In this document: positions 56,201 through 64,000 of the stretch, piece by piece
How positions within the stretch are numbered: the stretch's first letter is position 1
Layout: the number at the start of each line of letters is the position of its first letter
NCBI GenBank assembly: GCA_007449985.2
Contig: VIIQ02000224.1
Location: 57,997 to 121,996, forward strand
From: Desmodesmus armatus
Taxonomy: Eukaryota > Chlorophyta > Chlorophyceae > Sphaeropleales > Scenedesmaceae
Reading direction: 5' to 3'
Length of the DNA: 64,000 nt
The notes under the pieces: model-generated
Told to the model about the DNA's origin: nothing
The model's input: the letters and a program-made list of their open reading frames with translations, nothing else
Database searches by the model: none
Translations under genes and position numbers: made by a program

Positions 56201-59200
56201 ACACCCATGCCTGCGCACATCCTTACGCAAATGCAAGGCGCCATCCACCCGCACCATCCTCATGCAAAGCATGTGTTGCCAGCCCGCCATGCATGGGTTC
56301 CAAACCCCGCACACAAGCCGCAAGACTGGGGCGCTTGACACAAAAGGATGCGATGTAGCGTTGGCATGCGCACAATGTGATGTCCGGCGGCATTGGCATG
56401 TATAAGCTTCAGCGACATTGGCATCTGAGAGGCTGTGCAGTGTGCAGACAGCACTCTTGCCAATCGGATGATGCACCAGGTATGTCACTCACAAAATGAC
56501 TAATCAACCACACAGGTGATGACTAAGATAGGATCTCCTCCAGTGGTCATAATGGTATGCACAGTGATCATAATGGTATGCACACCTGACATTGATTCCT
56601 CTGCCAGCATGTGTTCCTTGCGGCCATATCACACATGCACATTCATACCAGGACGCCCACCCGTTTGAAACCTGTCAAAAAAAAAACAGTTGCCCACAAA
56701 AAGATAGAGAGCGAGTCCTTAGCAGCGTACAGCGTGCAGCCCGCAGCTTGCTGGGTGCTCATGGTTTAGTTCCATCCTGCCAACACCGCTGTTTGCCATA
56801 CATACTGCAGTAACTTGCTCAGTAGGCATTGACTGCCAGCACACAAACAATCCAACACACTCAATGCTAGAGGGCATGGCAAGCTTTCCACCATCAGCAC
56901 TGATTCAGCCTCCACACTCAAACACCAGCTTCACCCAGTTGTCGCCAGTTTTAGACAGCCGGCTGCACCGCACAACACAGACGATGAGTCTCAAGGGCCA
57001 AGGAAGTAACAGTCAACACCCTCCACTATGGCCAACGCACCCCAATGAAGCAACAAGCCCCAGAAACCCGGGCGCTCGGGCACACGCAGAGCTTCAATCA
57101 AACCACACCCAGGGGGAACACGCCCGGCCGGCCGAGATACAAGTTGGCCCTACCTAAAGATCGCCTGCATGCATATGCACGGGTGGCTGAACAGGCAGGT
57201 TTAACCCCTGCCCCGGAGGGTGGAACTGGAGAGTGGGGTGCCTGCCGCTGTTAGGCAGGGGCGTAGACCTCCAGAGCAGCCCTACCTTGACGGTCTGCCC
57301 CAACACTGCTGTTGCGCAGCGAAGTCAGCACCTTACAACGACGCATGCGGGTATGCATGCCATGCTGCCAGCACACAGTACGAGCACGTGCACATGCACA
57401 GTGCAAAGCAGGGCCACTAGCTGTATTGCATGCGATGCCAAGCCATCACGGAGGAGTTCACATCTGCTGCGGCTTCCTCCCCACATTCTGGAAGAGTAAC
57501 TAAGAGTCCCAACCACCAGACAGCATGGCGCACCACAAATGGTGACTCAGCCACCACAAAGATCCCATACATTCCCTGTGTTAGACAGCTCGCACCAGAC
57601 AACTCGGGAACGTCCTGACAGCTACCGACTGCGCACAGCACCCACACCCACACCACCGGCATGTGCCGGTGCATTTGCCACGCCGGGCCAGGAGATGCGG
57701 AGACCTCCCATGGCATTTATCTTGGCAGCAGTAGCACCGCTGAGTGCCTGGCCGGTGTGTACATCAACCTGCCATCCTGCCTCCTGCCCATTAGGCCGGC
57801 TAGTCTACCCCACTATGCAAGCGACACACACTCAACACTGTCTGTGGCCCCATCGACTGATTGCCCATCCACACTGTCCTGTCTTGATGACCGCGGTGCT
57901 CAAGAGAACCACCATCCCAGTGAATGACACTTTCAACCAACCTACCCAACATGTCCAGAACCTCCGAGCCCAGTAATCAACACAGCAATTGTGCTACCCA
58001 CAATGCCAATACAACATTATGTGGCTGTGCTCGGCTGCAACAGCCTCTGACAAAGACCAAAGAGCACCACAAGCTAAAAGATAACAGAAAAGCAGTGCAG
58101 CACACTCACAGCTCTGAGTGCCGAGCTTGCAAGTATCACCGCGTATCATCGGGCAGCACGGCCGGAATCAACAAGTAACCCCATCAGCCCACACTTGCTG
58201 CTAGAGTGCTCAACAGCCCTCACATCAGTAAAGCAGAGATTGCACCAAGGTGCCACAAGCAAGTGCCCGAGGTGTCTATAAGTGTGTTCATTACACACAC
58301 CCAATCCACGCCTGCTGCCTGGGTCGCTGGAACTTCCCACGCTTTCTGTACAACCGCCTCCTGCAGGCATCACTCCCATGCATCCTGCAGCAGCATCAAG
58401 CACCCCAAGAGAAAACAGCTGCACAAGGAAGAGGCCCGCGCAAACAGGACCGCGTCGGGACTTGTGTGCAGACAGCGCCAACAGCCCTCATGGCGCGCAT
58501 GATACTGCTCCATGGCGCCAGCTGGTAGCTACTGTACAGAAAACCTCCAGCTGCGCAAGCACAGAAGCCACTATGTCGGCGGGTTTGCTTTGCTTGGCAC
58601 CAAGGCGCCAAGCAGTGAGGCACGACCACTTCCAGGCATCCTGCAGCAACACTCAGCACACCGACGGTGCTCCATGACCCCAGCCAAAAGTGCGCTAGTG
58701 CAAACAAGCTGCCAGCTGTGCAAGCAAGTGCCATAATCAGAATGATGATCAAGCAACAAATCATCCTATGAATGACAATCAAGCGAGATACTTCCAGACA
58801 GGCAGATGAAGCACACGGACCGAAGTCACACAGTGGCTGCATCATCACACTGCTTGCCAGTAGGAACTGCAAACAGGCTGCCACGTATGTGCGCAGGCAA
58901 CCAAACAAAGCCCTGCGTTCTTCAGAACAACGACAAAGCAAGCGCGCAAAGATACTCCCAAGCGACCGAAGGGCAAGCTGCGCTCAGGGCACAGACAGAA
59001 GCACATGAGACCAGGACCTGATGAGGCGCCAAGCACTGAGGCACAACCACTTCCAGGCATCCTGCAGCAACACTCAGCACACTGACTGTGCCTCATGACC
59101 TCAGCCACTAGTGCAAACAAGCTGCCAGCTGCGCATGCAAGCACCTTTCTCAGAATGACAATCAAGCGACAGACTGTCAGACAGGCAGATGACGCACACA

Positions 59201-59890
59201 TAGTGGCTGCCTCATCACAACACTTGACAGTAGAAACTGCAAGCAAGCTGCCAAAAAGGTGCGCAAGCAAAGCGCACCAAGCAAAGTGCCGTGTTCTTCA
59301 ACACAACAACAAAGCAAGCACCTACACATACTCCCAAGCGAACCGAAGACAAGGCGCACTCAGCGCACAGACAGAAAGTAGTGAGACCAGGACCTGATGA
59401 GACTCGACCAATGCTCTATCAAGCAAGCCGCCAACTCACAACCCTACCAACTCGACAGCGCCACCTGTGCAACGCCAGCTACTTCACCTTCTTCAAAAAC
59501 ATTCCTTCCAAGACCAAGGCACAGACCAAAGCACTACCATGCATTTCACCTCAGCACACCCATGTAGCCACGCTTGCAAATCAAGCGCCCATTCCCAGCC
59601 ACAACCTGCCTGCAGGAGCGTCTGCAATCAAAGGGCCACACAGTATGCTAGCTACACATGTATTCCCTATGCTCAACACACCAAACTCACATCTCCCCAC
59701 TGTGCAAACCAGCAAACACAAAAGCTGCACGCACCCCACCAAGCTGCGCACTCAACACACAGAGGTAGATTCAGCGCACACGCAGCCGCAATCCCTGAGG
59801 AAGTGCAGGGCAGACCTGCTCGCAGCTCTTCACTTGGCAAAGAGCACGTGCTGGGATCTCATTGAGTATAGCATCTGCTGTTTGTTGATT
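53206..59890. other. 6.7 kb apparently gene-free region
   Basis: I find no recognisable protein, and exon-like frames lack consistent splice partners. Contents: a 45-bp direct repeat (GACACCATACCTACACTGTG..., starts ~55355 and ~55638); a TGTAGTGCGAGGAT(A/T)GTTACC motif at ~54731 and ~55395; a tandem doublet (ATCATAATGGTATGCACA) at 56549-56586; and the ~400-bp duplication entered separately. A Leu-rich frame near 54880-54960 is short and lacks conserved spacing. It may hold 3'/5' flanks of the adjacent genes or non-coding transcripts. Confidence 0.5.
58605..59400. repeat. ~400-bp direct tandem duplication
   Basis: Two units (about 58605-59027 and 59028-59400) share GGCGCCAAGCA(G/C)TGAGGCAC, CTTCCAGGCATCCTGCAGCA, TGCAAACAAGCTGCCAGCTG, GACAGGCAGATGA, and ACTCCCAAGCGA, and both end GAGACCAGGACCTGATGA. 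They are diverged by substitutions and small indels. No frame is conserved through both. Confidence 0.8.
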
Positions 59891-62800
59891 TCACAGCATC
59901 TTCTTGGCTGGCTCCAGCATGTGCTGTGGCTCCAGTGGCTTCGACTCCCCTGACTTTGGAGCCAGCAGCCTATCCAACCATGCCCACTCAGGGAAAGGCA
60001 CGTAGCAGCGCTGAAAGTTTCCAGCAGGTGGGAAGATTGGGGACGAGGACAGCAGGGCGGACGACAAAACGTGCATTAGTAATGCCGTTTGACAGCTCAA
60101 GAGAAAAACTCTGCATGGACTTCCTGTGCTTAGAATGGTGGCGCTGACACTGGTGAGAACGCCGCCGCTGGGGTGATTGCGCACTGCTGGTGCTAATGCT
60201 GCTGCTATGCTGTTGTCTGGTGTACTGTTTTGGACAACAGGGATGCGGAAGACACCGGCTGGCCACACGTACAGGCTGTTGCCTGGTGAGGCAGTTGCTG
60301 CTGATGCTGTGCCCCACCTGCTCAGGGTCCCACAGGTACTGCGATGCTGCTGTTGCTGCAATGCTGCTGTGCCCGACCTGGTCACGGTCCCACAGTTGCT
60401 GCTGCTGCTGCAGTGCTGCTGCTGCAGTGCCTCACCTGTTCAGGGTCCCACAGGGACAGCACCAGGGCGCGGAAGCCGTCACGGGCAGTGAGCTTGCGGA
60501 TGCCAACAGCCTCCCACAGACCGGGCGGTGCAGACTCCTCACACTCCTGCAGTTAGCACAGCAGCAGTAGTGTCAGCTTTCTCCTTTCATTGTGCAGCCC
60601 CGTCTGATGAGACTCAACCTGTCGCTGGAAGCATGCACTGCGTTGCTGTGGCACAGCACATGAAGCCCCTTCCCTCTACTCTGGTCACTCAAACCCCACA
60701 CCTACCCCAGCCAATCTGCACCTTTTGTGGACCCGCACCCGCAACAACCCACCTATGACACAAGCCTGAAGCTGCTGGGCGTTCGTTGCTCTTACGTCTT
60801 TGTGAACCAAACCCAACCCTGACCACCAAAACCCCATCTGTCCGCACCCACCTTCATGCGGTAGCAAGGCACCCGGGCGTTCAGGTGGTGGAAGTGATGA
60901 TACTCCACTCCACAGGCGGCCCACTGCCACCACCATGGCATAGGAAGGTAAGATGAACCCAGCAGGCCAGCTGCAGTACGGTCAAACTCCGCCTTAGGCA
61001 CGCGGTACACTCCCTCAAAGGTGTGCTCCACACAGCACAGGAACATCGCGTAGCTCAGGGCACACTGGTGCACAAACAACTCAGCCTGTGGGCAGCACAG
61101 GGAGACATGACGAAAGTGAGTATTGTGCCAGCACCGCTAAATAGTTTGATTGTTTAGGTGATGTTACTGAGCCAGTTATGCAGGAGTGCCAGGCGTGGTT
61201 GACGTTGGCTTAGGGTAGCGCCTGGACTACACATGTATCCCCCCTCTGCCCCCTCTGCTGCAAGCAACATGTGTAATCAAGGCAGTGACGTTTTGCCTTG
61301 ACTACCCATGTTGGTCTGCACATCTCCACTACCTGTCGCAAACACCTGCCAGTGTGTGATACGCAGCAAAGGGGGCATGACATGTTGGGAGTTGAGAGAG
61401 TCAGAGGACAATGGCGGGAGTTTGTTAGCACGGTGGGAACTGGCTTCTGCTGCAAGTCATGGAGTGCAAACCCACGCGACCCTACCCCTTTCTTTCAATA
61501 CTTTCACTCAGGCCTTCCCTACCAGCCTCCCACCCAGCGCATTGCCTGCCCCTGCTCACAAAGAGGTGTTTCATGGTTGTGCCGGTGACCCAAACAACCA
61601 TCATCTGGTGTCTGCAGCAAGCGCCTACGCAAATGCACCCCTTTCACTGACACTGTTCTACAAGCTTAACCCCCTTCACATAACGCCTGCCCCCTGCTCA
61701 CAAAGAGGTGTTTCGAGGTCGTGCCGGTGACCCAAGCCACCGCCGCATACAGGCACGGGATGAATGCCAGCTTGCCGGCAACGTATGCCACCCGCTGCTT
61801 GATGGAGTGGTGGGCCACCTTATGAGGCCAGGCCACGTTGAAGGCCATGATGCACACAGGAGAGAAGATGGTGAAGAAGATGAGAGGGTCACAGAGCACT
61901 CGAGCTGCTGCCTTGCTGATGCCCCTGGGCCAGGCCTCCCAGTCCTTTGTGGTCCAGAGCACCGTCAGGTCGGGATCACGGTGAACTTCCTCCTGCAGAG
62001 GGGAGTTTCAGTGACAATGGGTGTGTAGGTGTGTTTGCTTCACGGTTCTGTTGGGCTTTAGTTGTGTCGAGAGGTGTTTGTGCTGTACTTGTATGCATGC
62101 TAATGCAGGGTGGCTGATGCTCGTGCTGTTGCACTTGGGCAGAACTGCAGAGGAGGTGTGTTGATCATGCCATGGGGCGTGCCTTGCCATGTAGAGCAGG
62201 GCGATGTTTGGAGCGATGCGACGCGTGCAGTCATGTATGAAGCAGTATGCAGTTGTAAGAGCAGAAATAGGCCTGCTGCGCATGCGAGGTGAAGTGTGCA
62301 TGTTGGGGTGGGTCGGTGGAGCGTCGCCAACACATGTGCAGGCGCCTGCAGTGGTTGAAACAGTGCCTTGACCGGCAGCATTTTATGAATGCCATTGGTG
62401 AGTGGTTGCGCTGCTGCCCTGTTCAAACCAAGGAATATCCTGCACTGTTGCCTGACAGCTCTTTGGGGTTTAGGTTTTGAACCCTCACCTCAATGCCTAG
62501 GAGAGCGTGGTGCTGTGCGTGAGTCTTCTGATAGTCTGTAGACAGACCGAAACAGGCAAAGGCGGAGTGGCAGAGAATACGAATGCAGGTACTCAAGCAC
62601 AGTGACTGTACACAGGTGCATGTTGGCATCTGTTTTGGTGCGGGCTAAGGTGCTGCAGGCAAGAAGTGTCAAAAGGCCAGGCTGCTGCTGTTGCCCTCCG
62701 AAATATCCACCATCGTGCCTGCTGCTGCTGCTGCTGCTGCTGCTGCGCCGTCGTACTGGTCCTGGAGCAATGCCATTGGTAGCTGCTGAGCGCCCCTTGG

Positions 62801-63614
62801 CCACTGGGAGGCCACCTGTCGTACCTGGCGCATCCATGGCATTCATTAGCCCTGTCAGGTAGCCTGTCCAATTGTTCATCCAGCGCTTGGTGAAGAGTGC
62901 CCCGTGTGTGGCATCGTGCATGATCACGAACGCGCGCACCTGGACATAAGGCGCAAAGATGGCAAATGTGAGCAGACAAAGCAGTATGGCGTGCAGAGGC
63001 GCACTCCCATCCAACTGGTGCTGTGCGTCTGACTCGACTGCTGGACATCTGCATATGCGAGTGTGTCCTTCCCAGCTGCATTCCTGCAAGTCAGCCCGCT
63101 GCCAGCTCAGCCTCAGCTGCACACAAAGCAAATCAAAAATAGTATCTAACAAAGCTCCCAGAGGTGTGTGGTTGACTTCGGTAGCTTCCAATGCGGATGA
63201 AAACTCAGAATGCTGAGCCTGCAAGTCCCCACCAAGTGGTGAGAGGGGCGTGCCTGAACCACCACACTCCCACGTACAGCATCACCACCCAGAGCACAAG
63301 AGTGAAGCCGACCACCCTTGCGCTGCGCCCATCGTCGGGGGCTGCAAAAGTGGCGATGTGCTCACGAGCGCGCTGCAAGGCGGACGCAGGAGAATATCCT
63401 GGCAGCGGAGCAGAAGCTGACCGACTCTGAAGTGCAGCAGCGCCGGCAGCAGGGGAGCAGTGTCTAGGTCTGCGGCGCAATCAGCTGCAGCTGAGTCAGA
63501 CACCTTGCCCTGGTCGAGAAGAGCTGCTGTGTCACTGAAAGCCCGTGCAGCAGCGCGGGAGTTTCTGCTCGCTGCTGGCTGGAGTGTTACTGTATTGGCG
63601 CCGCGGATACCCAT
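59891..63614 (-). CDS. Membrane fatty-acid desaturase (three-histidine-box type)
   Basis: Di-iron acyl-lipid desaturase of the endomembrane. Secure exons: ~62999-62825, 62535-62489, 61992-61702, 61085-60852, 60546-60436 and 60010-59891, all in phase. His box 1 is HDATH (VRAFVIMHDATHGALF), box 2 HAQHH (YQKTHAQHHALLGIE), box 3 HHFHH (GVEYHHFHHLNARVPCYRMK). Membrane stretches are VVGFTLVLWVVMLYVGVWWF, AILLCLLTFAIFAPYV and IFFTIFSPVCIMAFNVAW. The C-terminus ends PAKKML; KKxx is a dilysine ER-retrieval signal, consistent with ER residence. The N-terminal exon is near 63445-63200; an ATG at 63614 can reach it by a short predicted intron, but its 3' junction did not resolve. Position specificity cannot be assigned. 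Exon-end copies lie in two introns. Confidence 0.82.
60306..60396 (-). repeat. Two extra copies of the 3' end of a desaturase exon
   Basis: The real exon end (LSLWDPEQ, donor at 60435) is echoed downstream at about 60396-60372 (CTGTGGGACCGTGACCAGGT) and 60337-60312 (CTGTGGGACCCTGAGCAGGT). Each ends in a GTCGGGC or GTGGGGC donor-like site. Confidence 0.7.
61553..61597 (-). repeat. Extra copy of the 3' end of the RDPD desaturase exon
   Basis: CTGCTCACAAAGAGGTGTTT (+ strand) and the next ~25 bases repeat 61694-61738, the real exon end plus donor. It lies 141 bp downstream in the intron. Confidence 0.75.
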
Positions 63615-64000
63615 GGGTGCTGCTGAGGGGGGCTGACAGGCAGAGGTGCACTGCTATTGTATGGGAGTGCAAAGTCCCAGGGCTCGTGCTGTGTGGTTGG
63701 TGGTCTGACGCACGACCTCAAAATGACCTCCTGCAGACATACAGACAAGGCAGCCGAGGAAGGCAGAGCAGCGTTGAGCGTTTCATTGATCCGTGTGATC
63801 ACAGCTTCGTCACCCCCCACCAGCCTGCAGCATGCACTGCTACAACGCACATTACCACCTAACTTTGGATTCTTTCGACCACGCACTACCCCACTGTGTC
63901 AACAGGCGCGTGCACTGTCACTGCTGTTCCCGGTGCCACAATTCCTGCCACTCTGCAGGCCAACGTCTGCTGGTATGCCACAAATGTCGCCGTACAACCA
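63615..64000. other. Upstream flank of the desaturase; nothing assigned
   Basis: The presumed promoter side of the minus-strand desaturase. No gene or recognisable motif is supported before the window edge. Confidence 0.4.

Overview
This 64 kb window looks like nuclear DNA of a green alga, most likely a core chlorophyte (Chlorophyceae or a close relative). Genes are broken into many short exons with canonical GT/AG borders. Coding sequence is GC-rich and full of CAG/CTG triplet runs. Introns carry long poly-C or poly-G tracts, TG/TGCG microsatellites and local tandem repeats. One gene starts with a chloroplast transit-like peptide. Nothing resembles bacterial operons, and no rRNA, tRNA or CRISPR was found.

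Layout. 0-0.5 kb: repeats and a possible 3' end of a Q-rich gene. 0.9-1.4 kb: an 18-bp purine minisatellite. 5.1-1.6 kb (-): a SET-domain (Rubisco-LSMT/SETD-like) protein methyltransferase. 5.5-13.8 kb (+): a small two-LysM membrane protein, probably plastid-targeted, with a 4.5 kb intron filled by ~230-bp tandem repeats. 14.8-16.0 kb: two inverted-repeat (foldback) structures and a 22-bp tandem repeat. 16.2-23.9 kb (+): a cytochrome P450. 30.2-25.1 kb (-): a probable beta-propeller glycosidase/phosphorylase-like protein. 30.8-31.3 kb (+): a small single-exon hypothetical protein. 32.9-42.0 kb (+): a secreted ~2,100-residue protein with EGF-like, Sushi-like, Q/E/K-rich and Cys-paired propeller parts. 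43.4-53.2 kb (+): a secreted PepN-type M1 aminopeptidase. 53.2-59.9 kb: apparently gene-free, with local duplications. 63.6-59.9 kb (-): a membrane fatty-acid desaturase.

I resolved exon borders by requiring splice sites and reading phase to agree. The aminopeptidase (16 exons, 3,105 nt) and the LysM gene (7 exons, 648 nt) close perfectly. The P450 and the secreted mosaic protein each need a single-base correction, and these frameshifts are reported as possible assembly errors or real lesions.

The most striking theme is that introns of five neighbouring genes hold extra, partly decayed copies of the ends of adjacent exons, usually with their own splice donor or acceptor. Some copies would insert a premature stop if spliced in; others are phase-compatible and could serve as alternative exons. 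This looks like a recurrent local process that duplicates exon-intron junctions rather than a property of one gene. The genes do not form an obvious pathway; they are ordinary neighbours.
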